Assembly: GCF_900605015.1 (NCBI RefSeq)
Contig: NZ_LR027575.1
Location: forward strand, 473,553-518,892
Length of the DNA: 45,340 nt
Source of the DNA: Olsenella sp. Marseille-P4559
Lineage (GTDB): Bacteria; Actinomycetota; Coriobacteriia; Coriobacteriales; Atopobiaceae
Reading direction: 5' to 3'
Notes under the pieces: model-generated
What the model saw: the letters and a program-made list of their open reading frames with translations, nothing else
What the model was told of the DNA's origin: nothing
Databases searched by the model: none
Program-made: the position numbers and the translations under genes
Part shown: piece after piece, positions 27,842 to 35,153 of the stretch
Position numbering within the stretch: position 1 is the first letter of the stretch
Layout: each line of letters begins with the position of its first letter

Positions 27842-29083
27842 ATGGTAATCACGGCAGTAGCAGTTGGAACCAGGGGAGATGTGGGTCCGCTGGCAGAGCT
27901 GGGCGAAGAGATGGCCCGGCGTGGGCACGACTTCCGCATATTGACGCATGAGGCATTTCGGCCGCTGGTCGAGGAGAGGGGAGTCACCTTTTTCCGGTTG
28001 GATACGGATGCAGGCCATGCGATGCAGTATCTCGTGACGGACTACAAGACAAACATGGACTTCATGCGGGGAATGCTCAAGCTGAAAAGGGAGAACCCCT
28101 GCTTTATGGACCAGACGCTTGAAGCCATATGTGGTTCGGATTTGGTGATGTACGGCACGTGCGCGGCGTTTGCCAGGCACGCAGCGGAGTATTTGGGCAT
28201 ACCCTGCGCAAGACTCTTTTTCAGTCCCATGGATCCGACCAGACAGTATTCCCTCTACAGTGAGGACTACGACTCGGAAGAAGTCCTTAAGAGCTACGAC
28301 GGGCTGCCCACCGGCTTGAACCTGATGACCATGATCGCCTTAAACAAGTGGCGCAAGTCAGTTGGGCTTCCCAAGTGGAAAATGGGCAGCACGTATACCG
28401 AGATGAATGGTCGCAAGGTGCTGACGTTTTACCCCACGAGTCCGGCATTGATGCCTCCGGATCCAGCGTGGGGCAATCACATCCATGTGACGGGGTACTG
28501 GTATCATCCGGAGGAATCAAAGCGGGAGTACAACGCGCCTGATGACTTGAAGGCATTTCTGGAAGCTGGCGAACGACCGATTTTCGTGGCCTTTGGGAAG
28601 GCCGAGTCACCGAATCTTGCGCGTCTCCAGCAACTTACGCTGGAAGCTCTCAAGAAAACTGGCATTAGGGTTGTTATCCAGGCAGACCAGATTCCTGTGG
28701 AAGAAAAGAGAAATACCGATAGGCTCTATTTTATCGACGCGGTCCCCTATGCCTGGATATTTGAGAAGGTAAGAGCCGTCGTCCACCACGGCGGAAACAC
28801 GACGAATGGGCTGGGCCTTAGAGCCGGGCTTCCCACCCTCGTGATACCGCTGGCCTTGGATCAGTATTTCTATGGGAGAGTGGATCACCGGCTTGGGTGC
28901 GGCCCCGCACCGCTCTACATAAGAAAGAGGCTATGCACCGAAGATGAGCTGCAAGAGGCGCTGCAGGATCTGACAAGCGGAAGATACGATGGGGCAGCAC
29001 AGGAAGTTGCCGATAGGATAAGGCTTGAGGATGGGGTTAACGAGGCCGCAGATGCAATCGAAGCATACTGTGCCGGAGGATAG
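27842..29083 (+). CDS. UDP-sugar glycosyltransferase, sterol/macrolide type (GT1/GT28-like)
   Basis: 413 residues with two Rossmann halves. N-terminal acceptor half: ITAVAVGTRGDVGPLAELGEEMARRGHDF, the usual start of this family. C-terminal donor half: AVVHHGGNTTNGLGLRAG, then PTLVIPLALDQYFYGRV (~312-347), matching the HHGGAGT...P..DQ..WG box of UGT80/macrolide glycosyltransferases, and LGCGPAPLYIRKR. It transfers a sugar, probably from UDP-glucose, to a hydrophobic acceptor. The second Gly of the usual GGxGT box is Asn (HHGGNTT), a mild oddity. Start ATG 27842 has GGTTTGGAG upstream. It follows the methyltransferase. Confidence 0.85.
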   Translation: MVITAVAVGTRGDVGPLAELGEEMARRGHDFRILTHEAFRPLVEERGVTFFRLDTDAGHAMQYLVTDYKTNMDFMRGMLKLKRENPCFMDQTLEAICGSDLVMYGTCAAFARHAAEYLGIPCARLFFSPMDPTRQYSLYSEDYDSEEVLKSYDGLPTGLNLMTMIALNKWRKSVGLPKWKMGSTYTEMNGRKVLTFYPTSPALMPPDPAWGNHIHVTGYWYHPEESKREYNAPDDLKAFLEAGERPIFVAFGKAESPNLARLQQLTLEALKKTGIRVVIQADQIPVEEKRNTDRLYFIDAVPYAWIFEKVRAVVHHGGNTTNGLGLRAGLPTLVIPLALDQYFYGRVDHRLGCGPAPLYIRKRLCTEDELQEALQDLTSGRYDGAAQEVADRIRLEDGVNEAADAIEAYCAGG

Positions 29084-29149
29084 TTTGGGCCTATCTTGTT
29101 ACATGCCCGTTCCGACGCTGCCGTTACGAAAACGAACGTGCGCATGCTC

Positions 29150-29710
29150 TCAATGGTGAATCGGCTCGTCCATCCAGTAGTACTTCGCGAGGCACACGGG
29201 GATGATCAGCTCGAACCTCGTGACTATTTCCTCGTTGGTAGCTTGCATGCCACCAAGAATCCAGTCGCGCATCATCCACGTGCCGTCAACGTCTTTCGCT
29301 TGGATTGCGAATGCGATGCGCGGGTCGCGGATGCTTGCACCGTTGCGTGCGAGCAGGCCTTTGTCGGAGTGCATTGTGGACTTGATCTCATAGTCAAGCG
29401 TGCAGCCCGTTTCCCGCGATGAGTACGGGTGCTGCATGAAGTCGAGGTTCTCCCGGAAGGCCCGAAACTGCCTTCGGTACATCTGCTTCCAGTCCGGCCG
29501 GAAGCACGCCCTGTCCACGACGACGATGCCCTCCTGGGTCGGCTCGGCATAGAGTTTGTTGGCAAGCTCGTACTTGTCGGTGTAATAGCGGTAGAACGTC
29601 TGCTTGCTGACCTCAGCGGTGTCGACGATTCTCTTCGTGCTCAGCTTCTCAATCGGATAGGCTCGAATGAGGTCGACCGCAGCTTGCCGGATTAGCCTTT
29701 TCGCGTTCAT
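29150..29710 (-). CDS. TetR family transcriptional regulator
   Basis: 186 residues from ATG 29710 (TAGGTGGGG precedes it). Residues ~24-50 form the helix-turn-helix LSTKRIVDTAEVSKQTFYRYY followed by TDKYELANKLY. The C-terminal ligand domain resembles the TetR_C_8 (DhaS-type) group. It faces the methyltransferase/glycosyltransferase pair tail to tail and is the obvious candidate regulator. Its own 5' side abuts the TIGR04076 gene on the same strand (36 bases), so those two may be cotranscribed. The inducer is unknown. Confidence 0.85.
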   Translation of the reverse strand: MNAKRLIRQAAVDLIRAYPIEKLSTKRIVDTAEVSKQTFYRYYTDKYELANKLYAEPTQEGIVVVDRACFRPDWKQMYRRQFRAFRENLDFMQHPYSSRETGCTLDYEIKSTMHSDKGLLARNGASIRDPRIAFAIQAKDVDGTWMMRDWILGGMQATNEEIVTRFELIIPVCLAKYYWMDEPIHH

Positions 29711-29746
29711 GCGCCCCACCTACACGGATTCTTTGATTGTGGCGCC

Positions 29747-30142
29747 CTACTCCTCGACGTTCAAGCGCTCGACCCTGAAGATCACCGGCCGTGTGCCATC
29801 GGAGCAGCAGGTGATCATCTCGTTTTCGTTCTTCATCCAACCGTTCATGATAGAGCCACCCTGCAGGCCCGTATAGATATAGCGTGCGATGGCGTCCCAG
29901 GCCTCCGAGCAGAACGGCTTGCTTGGCCCGCCGGCTGTCTCGCTGGGGTCAGCATCGGTGTGGACAAGCGTGTTTTGGCCCATGTGCCAGAAGTCATCCC
30001 GGTCTCCTTCACGGTAGAAGACAAACTCGTCTCCAGGATGGTACACAGGGCAGACGCCCGACGTTGGATCTTTGCAGTATTGCTCCTGCAGCTCCGGGTA
30101 CAGTTTCGTTTCCAGAACGGTGACCTTTACGCGATGCTTCAT
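29747..30142 (-). CDS. TIGR04076 family protein
   Basis: 131 residues. VKVTVLETKLYPELQEQYC, CPVYHPGDEFVF, FCSEAWDAIARYIYTGLQGG, then MITCCSDGTRPVIFRVERL match the TIGR04076 family of small proteins of unknown function, in which the two Cys near the C-terminus and the GxxF and CPV segments are conserved. Slightly longer than usual because of an insert (REGDRDDFWHMGQNTLVHTD). AAGGAGC precedes the ATG. It is upstream of the TetR gene on the same strand. Confidence 0.8.
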   Translation of the reverse strand: MKHRVKVTVLETKLYPELQEQYCKDPTSGVCPVYHPGDEFVFYREGDRDDFWHMGQNTLVHTDADPSETAGGPSKPFCSEAWDAIARYIYTGLQGGSIMNGWMKNENEMITCCSDGTRPVIFRVERLNVEE

Positions 30143-30289
30143 GCTTGGTGCTCCTTCTCGTTTGGCATGTTACGTCTGATGCGCACCACCATTCTGGCAG
30201 ACCAGTCGGAGGATTCCGATTCACTCATCGCGCGACCGGTATGATATGTGACTCACGGCGTAATTGGTCACGTTATCTCAGCCCCAATG

Positions 30290-30365
30290 GAATTACACAC
30301 GGCTGGGGCCCGGACGGGTGAAACCGCAGGTCTTCATGAAGCTTGGACTCGGCCGTGTGTAATTC
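30290..30365. repeat. 76-bp element with perfect 14-bp terminal inverted repeats
   Basis: GAATTACACACGGC at 30290-30303 and its exact complement at 30352-30365 enclose 48 bases. No coding potential inside. Could be a miniature element or a strong RNA hairpin; there is no T-run. Confidence 0.75.
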
Positions 30366-30446
30366 GGCGCGGTGCGCTCACGTTGTGTGCGTTGAGGGGA
30401 TGCCAGCGGACTGGCCCGGAGCCGTAGGGCTAGCCACAAGATTCCG

Positions 30447-30580
30447 AATTGACGGTTGGTGGCAGTTTTGGGAAAATTCCTTATGTGTTATCTCGGAAGC
30501 AGCAATCCTCCAACCTGCGGTTTACCAAACATTGAACCAGTTTGTACTCAGGAGAACCACGAAAAACTGCCACCAACCGT
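30447..30580 (+). mobile_element. MITE-like element, copy A
   Basis: Starts AATTGACGGTTGGTGGCAGT and ends with the complement ACTGCCACCAACCGT, so its ends are about 20-bp inverted repeats. The interior is related to the reverse complement of copy B. Any short reading frame in it encodes a peptide similar to that of copy B (starting MVAVLGKFLM, ending LPPTV), which follows from the DNA homology and need not mean a gene. Confidence 0.7.
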
Positions 30581-30641
30581 AAAAACGCGCCAACCCACTC
30601 GGAATCCCGCCCATTGCTATCCGTCTCACGGCGCCACGCTG

Positions 30642-30790
30642 GCACGAATTGACGGTTGGTGGCAGTTTTTCGAGCATGCCCCGAGTATCAAGAGGTTTCA
30701 TCTCTGATGAGCCGCAGGTTAGGGATTTGCGACTCCAGCAGCACCACATCAAGAATTTGCCAAAAACTGCCACCAACCGTCAATTCGTGC
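30642..30790 (-). mobile_element. MITE-like element, copy B (inverted relative to A)
   Basis: Perfect terminal inverted repeats of 29 bp: GCACGAATTGACGGTTGGTG and onward through GGCAGTTTTT on the left, its complement on the right. Its left end begins exactly 200 bases after that of copy A. On the minus strand it reads like copy A (GGCAAATTCTTGATGTG against GGAAAATTCCTTATGTG). Confidence 0.75.
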
Positions 30791-30971
30791 ATGGTGCCTC
30801 CGGCAAAAGTCTCTGGACAGCCGCATTGGCCTGGAAATATGGATCTCGGGGGTATTTTGTCACTGGGCACTGCGCTGAAAGTGCCTCACACATTACGGCT
30901 CGAGTACCATCTGATTCAGATGTATTTCAGCGACTAACCGAGGTGAAAACCACGTTGCGGCCGGTGCGGGT

Positions 30972-31110
30972 GCGGACCTTGCTGCCGGTACATCGGTCGC
31001 GTTCATGGCACCAACTGCTGCCCTGTGGGTCGCAACGACATGCGGTGCGGCTTCAGCCGGCACCGCCATCCCCACACCCTCCGGGTGCAGTAGCTGCCAA
31101 TGTAGTATGA
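30972..31110 (+). pseudogene. Remnant of an Ala/Gly-rich membrane protein gene
   Basis: One frame reads AGAGADLAAGTSVAFMAP then TAALWVATTCGAASAGTAI, and the sense continues in another frame as GAVAANVV before a stop. The pattern recalls proteins with 'GTASTGTAISxLSGAAAxNAxLAWLGG' stretches. A frameshift and loss of both ends make it a relic. No start or ribosome site. Confidence 0.35.
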
Positions 31111-31111
31111 G

Positions 31112-31399
31112 ATGCCTGATGGTGAGAAGAAGGACGCCAACCATCCTGGCGAGACCATGGTGGTGCCTGCCATCGTCTGCGACTTTGTGGCGATTGCCTC
31201 CAAGCAGGTTATCGCGATTTTCGCCTGTACTGGCCTTCTCGTGCTGATGACGGCTCTCTATATAACCGGCCGCTTCAACTCATACGAGACCGAGAAGCGA
31301 CGGATTCGGAAGCTTCTGAAGAAGTTTGATCAGAAGCCCGAGTTTGATGAGTGGGCTGTCTCAGAGAGTTCCGGTGGGCACCCTGGCGACATGTTGTAG
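31112..31399 (+). CDS. Hypothetical small membrane protein
   Basis: 95 residues from ATG 31112 (or 80 from ATG 31157). One hydrophobic span (VIAIFACTGLLVLMTALYIT, ~33-52) is followed by a basic stretch (RFNSYETEKRRIRKLLKKFD) and an acidic tail. No family recognised and no strong ribosome site. It lies among gene fragments and may itself be the tail of a larger, broken gene: the upstream remnant is also membrane-protein-like and ends two bases before it. Confidence 0.35.
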   Translation: MPDGEKKDANHPGETMVVPAIVCDFVAIASKQVIAIFACTGLLVLMTALYITGRFNSYETEKRRIRKLLKKFDQKPEFDEWAVSESSGGHPGDML

Positions 31400-31457
31400 T
31401 AGGTGGCGGCTTTATAGATCTCCCTTGTCTGAGTAATCTGTAAAGAGGCCTTGAATA

Positions 31458-31616
31458 GTGCCCATTCTGAGCAGCCGCAAGCCTGAGCACCTGCGCTAGA
31501 ACCTTGCTGCGGCAGACATCAGGCTCTCTGCCGATGAGGTTGCCGAGACCGACAGGCTCTCGAGCGAGCTTGACCTCATGGTCTTCGGCGACCACAGGAA
31601 GAAGGAAGGCGAGTAG
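31458..31616 (+). pseudogene. Aldo/keto reductase, C-terminal fragment with in-frame stop
   Basis: VPILSSRKPEHLR, stop (TAG 31497-31499), then NLAAADIRLSADEVAETDRL matches the end of aldo/keto reductases (VPIPGxxxxxHLxENLxAxDIxLTxEE). The rest of the gene is missing on the 5' side. The surrounding 400 bases (31400-31844) hold nothing else I recognise apart from a TAGAAT box at 31805-31810 that may serve the antitoxin gene. Confidence 0.6.
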
Positions 31617-31844
31617 CGGAGGTATGTGGTCGTCTTCCAGGTGGGTTGTCTTGCTGGATGAGCAATCGTATCGTCCTTTTGACTCAGATTGGGTATGCCT
31701 TGGAGAAGAGCATCGGTCTCGGTAGTACTGCCTTTGACATGGCTGTGCTCTATCTGCACTTGGTTGCAACGCTTCTCTTCAGAGTAAGCATAAAGTGATT
31801 CGTGTAGAATATCTTTAGTATTTGTAGAAGCGAACGGAGGCATC

Positions 31845-32108
31845 ATGCCCAGGATTATCTCGAGCACAAAGCTCCGCAACGAGTACAACGAAATCTCGAG
31901 CCAGGCTCACAGGGATCCGGAGCCAATCTTTGTGACCAGAAACGGCAATGGAGACCTCGCCATCATGAGCATAGAAGCCTACGAGGCGCTGGCTCGGCGT
32001 GCCGAGCTCGTGAACATGCTGGCAGCAGGCCACGCCGACGTCGAGCGCGGACGTACCGTCGACGCAGATGAGGCACTTTCTGCTCTGCGCAGGGAGTTCT
32101 CCAGATGA
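31845..32108 (+). CDS. Phd/YefM-type antitoxin
   Basis: 87 residues. MPRIISSTKLRNEYNEISSQAHR is the dimerising, DNA-binding N-terminal domain of the Phd/YefM family (usual pattern 'xxxSxTELRxNYxxI'); EPIFVTRNGNGDLAIMSIEAYE is the conserved core. The variable helical C-terminus should bind and block the toxin. Strong ribosome site ACGGAGG. The gene overlaps the toxin gene by four bases (ATGA), as is typical, and the complex probably represses its own promoter. Confidence 0.88.
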   Translation: MPRIISSTKLRNEYNEISSQAHRDPEPIFVTRNGNGDLAIMSIEAYEALARRAELVNMLAAGHADVERGRTVDADEALSALRREFSR

Positions 32109-32419
32109 GCGCATGGCGGGTACGCCTGACGGATATGGCGGTGGCGGATATCAGAGAGGCTGCAGCCTACATGGCTGATCAGCTTGCAAATCCGATGGCT
32201 GCCGATGACTTCTTGGACGAGGTGCAGGCCAAGGTGGACATGCTCAAGAAGAGCCCCGAATCATATGCCCGCGCAAGAGACTTCGACTTGGCGAAGGCTG
32301 GCTACCGATGGTGTCCTGTCGGGAGCTTCCTGATGTTCTTCATCGCAGACGATACTCATCACTTTGTGTGTGTCGAGAGGGTGCTTTTCGGGGCACGAGA
32401 CTGGAAGTCGCTGTTGTGA
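32105..32419 (+). CDS. ParE/RelE-type toxin
   Basis: 104 residues. WRVRLTDMAVADIREAAAYMADQLANPMAA and DEVQAKVDMLKKSPESYA give the ParE/RelE helical hairpin; GYRWCPVGSFLMFFIADDTHHFVCVERVLFGARDW forms the sheet with the usual 'RxxxxxxYxxFYxxD...VxVxRVxxGxRD' pattern. RelE types cut mRNA on the ribosome and ParE types block gyrase; the sequence does not settle which. Start ATG 32105 overlaps the antitoxin stop. Confidence 0.85.
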   Translation: MSAWRVRLTDMAVADIREAAAYMADQLANPMAADDFLDEVQAKVDMLKKSPESYARARDFDLAKAGYRWCPVGSFLMFFIADDTHHFVCVERVLFGARDWKSLL

Positions 32420-32561
32420 CATGCACTCCCTATTCGGCCTGTTGAACAGCTGAAACCCAGAGCGGGCTGGCTGTCTGCCTCGAAACATGTACTGGCTTCT
32501 TGCTCAATTCCGAGCCTTTGCAGTGCGATTGGGGGCTGCTCCTAGATACGAGCCTACTATT

Positions 32562-32675
32562 CTAGGTTTTCGCAGTCTTACGTCCTGCCTTCAGGGCGAT
32601 TGCCACGCCGATTGCCGTGAGGATGACGAAGGCAACGACAGGCAGACAGTCAGGTGTCGAGAGCTCGGCGACAGT
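32562..32675 (-). pseudogene. C-terminal anchor fragment of a surface protein
   Basis: The last 37 codons of a minus-strand frame read TVAELSTPDCLPVVAFVILT and then AIGVAIALKAGRKTAKT, stop: a Pro/Asp-containing junction, one membrane span and a basic tail, as in LPxTG-type or stalk-anchored surface proteins. The sorting motif itself is not intact. The body of the protein is gone. Confidence 0.5.
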
Positions 32676-32749
32676 TGTAGAAGAACGGCACGGAGGTGGC
32701 AAAGCCCGCTTCGGCGAGGATGTCGGCCGCATAGGAAGCAGGCAGGCGG

Positions 32750-32916
32750 GTGGCACTCGTGAGGATGAAGTAGTCGCCCTTGAAGTGCCGGTATATGTGC
32801 CCGCGAAGGACCTCGTAACCCTCGGCCGGACGACCCTCGTCCCTCTCGTCCTTTGGCTCCGCTATGTCTCCCCAGTCGCGATGTCCTTCCCGCCATGGCA
32901 TGTCCCCCAACCGCAC
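32750..32916 (-). pseudogene. DUF1653 protein fragment
   Basis: EGYEVLRGHIYRHFKGDYFIL resembles the start of DUF1653 domains ('GxYRHFKGxxYxVL'). The following residues (ATRLPASYAADILAEAGFA) do not continue the domain, so the rest has been lost or shifted. Short and degraded; low certainty. Confidence 0.4.
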
Positions 32917-32941
32917 GTACTTTTCATTGTATTGAGCATAT

Positions 32942-32980
32942 TTACTCAGTACATTGAGTAAAATTACTCAGTACATTGAG
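32942..32980. promoter_or_regulatory. Two 17-bp direct repeats, each a small palindrome, before ATPase 1
   Basis: TTACTCAGTACATTGAG at 32942-32958 and again at 32964-32980, 22 bases apart (two helical turns). Each contains CTCA-N6-TGAG. A partial third site (ATTGAGCATA) lies just upstream. They end 18 bases before the ATPase start, which suits operators bound by a repressor, perhaps the ATPase itself. Confidence 0.6.
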
Positions 32981-32998
32981 AAACGCAAGGAGGTCGCC

Positions 32999-34192
32999 AT
33001 GTTCCAGCGACATCAAGTCAAAACGATCGTCTCGCGCATGAACGAGGCCGACAACCCACTCATACAGGTGGTTGTTGGCCCAAGGCAGACGGGCAAGAGC
33101 ACGATGCTCTCCCAGGCGTTGGACCAGATAGAGATGGACCACATCTACGTGAGTTCCGACGAGGCGATCGTTTCGAGTCCGGAATGGCTGCAGACCGAAT
33201 GGCAGCAGGCGCGCAACATGACGGCCGGCGGATTGCGTCCTGTGGTACTGGTGGTGGACGAGGTCCAGAAGGTTCCGCACTGGCCCACGGTCGTAAAGTC
33301 CCTGTACGATGCGGATCGGCGCAACGGCACTCCCGTGCGCGCGGTGCTCAGCGGCTCGTCCTCCCTGCTGCTGCACAAAGGCTTGGAGGACTCGCTCATG
33401 GGGCGTTTCGAGCTCATCAGGTCCTCCCACTGGAGCCTCGAGGAGTGCTCTGAGGCCTTTGGCTACAGCCTAGAGGAGTACCTCTTCTTTGGCGGATACC
33501 CTGGTGCCGCTCGATTCGCAAGCAACGAAGTGCGCTGGGTCTCGTATGTGCGCGACTCTATCATCGAACCAACCATCTCCCAGGATGTGCTTCCCCTTGG
33601 AGAGGTCAGGAAGCCTGCCCTCATGCGGGCGCTCTTCAGGCTGGGTGCCACGTACTCCGGCCAGGAGCTCTCATACAACAAGATGGTCGGCCAGCTGCAG
33701 GATGCGGGAAACACCACCACGCTCGCGCATTACCTTGACCTCCTGGGCAAGGCGGGTATGCTGTGTGGCCTTCCCAAGTTTGACGAGAAGGCAGCGACAC
33801 GCCGTAAGAGCTCCCCAAGGCTCATGGTGTACGACACGTCCCTCATGACCGCGACGGACGGGTTGGGTAGGGCCGTCTACGCTGCAGACCGTGCAAGGCG
33901 CGGCCATTTGGTCGAATCTGCTGTTGGGGCGCGGCTTCTGGCACGCGCACCCGAGGAGGGCTTCGAACTCTATTGGTGGCGAGAGGGCAACAGCGAGGTC
34001 GACTTCGTTGCGGTACGGGGAGCATCGATCTCTGCAATTGAGGTCAAGGGCGGCAACGAATCGCGACAGGGAGGAATGACGAAGTTTCTCCTGCAGCACC
34101 CCCAAGCAAGGCGCGTGACCGTTGGGGGGAGTTCCTCGGGCGCATGCACTCTGGACGACTTCCTGCGCGACCGCGTGCCGCTGTTCTACTAG
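32999..34192 (+). CDS. ATPase 1: AAA_14 + DUF4143
   Basis: 397 residues from ATG 32999 (AAGGAGG five bases upstream). Walker A VGPRQTGKST (~26-35), Walker B PVVLVVDEVQ (~81-90), sensor LSGSSSLLL, then the winged-helix/DUF4143 part (EEYLFFGGYPGA). The C-terminus has a PD-(D/E)xK-like core: NSEVDFVAVRGASISAIEVKGG. Proteins of this type are common, highly duplicated and of unknown role; membrane, DNA and defence roles have all been suggested. The family is well recognised, the function is not. It is preceded by two direct repeats and stands alone. Confidence 0.88.
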   Translation: MFQRHQVKTIVSRMNEADNPLIQVVVGPRQTGKSTMLSQALDQIEMDHIYVSSDEAIVSSPEWLQTEWQQARNMTAGGLRPVVLVVDEVQKVPHWPTVVKSLYDADRRNGTPVRAVLSGSSSLLLHKGLEDSLMGRFELIRSSHWSLEECSEAFGYSLEEYLFFGGYPGAARFASNEVRWVSYVRDSIIEPTISQDVLPLGEVRKPALMRALFRLGATYSGQELSYNKMVGQLQDAGNTTTLAHYLDLLGKAGMLCGLPKFDEKAATRRKSSPRLMVYDTSLMTATDGLGRAVYAADRARRGHLVESAVGARLLARAPEEGFELYWWREGNSEVDFVAVRGASISAIEVKGGNESRQGGMTKFLLQHPQARRVTVGGSSSGACTLDDFLRDRVPLFY

Positions 34193-34253
34193 GCGGCGCG
34201 GGGGCGGGGGGCGCTGCCATGTCCCCGCCTAACGTGCTGTGGCGTTGAAACTG

Positions 34254-34360
34254 TCAGGCATTACCATTCTCGCGACGGCGAAGTGCGACGGCACCGGTGA
34301 CCAGCGCCACGCCCACGATGACGATGCCCAAGAACTGAGAGCTGCCCGCCCTGTCTAAGC
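34254..34360 (-). pseudogene. C-terminal anchor fragment of a second surface protein
   Basis: Minus strand reads AGSSQFLGIVIVGVALVTGA then VALRRRENGNA, stop: a membrane span followed by a basic tail, preceded by stops. Same type of remnant as at 32562 but not the same sequence. The preceding 60 bases after ATPase 1 hold only a GC-rich stretch. Confidence 0.45.
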
Positions 34361-34415
34361 CTCGTCAGGCGTAGTATTGACCCCATGGGTTTCGCATAGG
34401 CCTGGGGGTGCGCGT

Positions 34416-34691
34416 ATGCAGCTTGGCTTCTCGATGGTCGGCGTCGTGTTCCTGCTGATGGTCCTCTACGAGTTCGCTTGGGCACGCTACTTCGGAGGCG
34501 GTGGGACGCTCGCCGGTATGTACCAGCCCCTCGGCCCGATACCCGTGCCCATCGCGAGCCTGCCCGTGGCAGCCTTCGTTCTCCTAGGCATTTGGTACCA
34601 GTCTCCCATTGCGGTAGTCGCCGCCGCCATGCTCGGGATTGGCCACACCGGCATCCACCTCGCACACCTCCACGAGCTCACAGGGCTCTAG
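34416..34691 (+). CDS. Hypothetical small membrane protein
   Basis: 91 residues from ATG 34416, with GGGGGTG about eight bases upstream. Three hydrophobic segments: FSMVGVVFLLMVLYEFAWA, IASLPVAAFVLLGIWY and IAVVAAAMLGIGHTGIHLAH. The ending HTGIHLAHLHEL is His-rich and could bind a metal, which is speculative. No family recognised. It is flanked by fragments. Confidence 0.5.
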   Translation: MQLGFSMVGVVFLLMVLYEFAWARYFGGGGTLAGMYQPLGPIPVPIASLPVAAFVLLGIWYQSPIAVVAAAMLGIGHTGIHLAHLHELTGL

Positions 34692-34945
34692 CGCTAGCCG
34701 ATAAGAGCGACAGTAGGATGCCCCGACGCCTCAGTGAGGGATGCCGAGGCATCTCGGCTTGCGCCAAGGAGACGAGCCCGCTACTTGCGGAGCACCGAGA
34801 TGCGCTGCTGCACGTGGTTGCCGCTCTCGATCTCGTCGACTATGGTCACGCCGCCGCACTTGCGGAGCTTGGCGGCGAGCCTGCGCCGCCGACCGTTCTC
34901 GCGATTTCTCGCCGTTTACGGGGCTTCGAATGTTGGCCCCAGCTT
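34692..34945. other. Intergenic stretch with an unidentified minus-strand fragment
   Basis: A minus-strand frame from about 34900 down to 34791 reads RRLAAKLRKCGGVTIVDEIE then SGNHVQQRISVLRK, stop. It has no start and no family I can name, but its composition looks like real protein rather than a shadow, so it is probably another truncated gene end. Nothing else seen. Confidence 0.35.
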
Positions 34946-35049
34946 ACGAACGTGTTGCAGAGCGCAACACGTTCGGCGACGTTTCTGTGACGTCCTGCGC
35001 TCGTCACACATTCGTGTGCGATTGTGTGACGGTTTGCAACACATTCGGT
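34946..35049. repeat. Three-hairpin intergenic repeat, copy 4
   Basis: The first hairpin is a perfect 12-bp stem, CGAACGTGTTGC with GCAACACGTTCG. The second is CGACGTTTCTGTGAC against GTCACACATTCG, and the third CGATTGTGTGAC against GCAACACATTCG. It lies about 105 bases before the DUF5131 start. Confidence 0.8.
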
Positions 35050-35153
35050 GAAGAGGCGTTGGCTTTGCTGAGGTAGGCGATAGCGGGTCTCGGAGTCGTG
35101 AATCCCCACTGCTATGATTGGTCCACGTACAACCCCACAACGCGAAGGCGGAA

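Noticed and set aside
30456-30707. Small proteins within the MITE-like elements
   Set aside because: Their similarity to each other is explained by the DNA repeat; no start signals.
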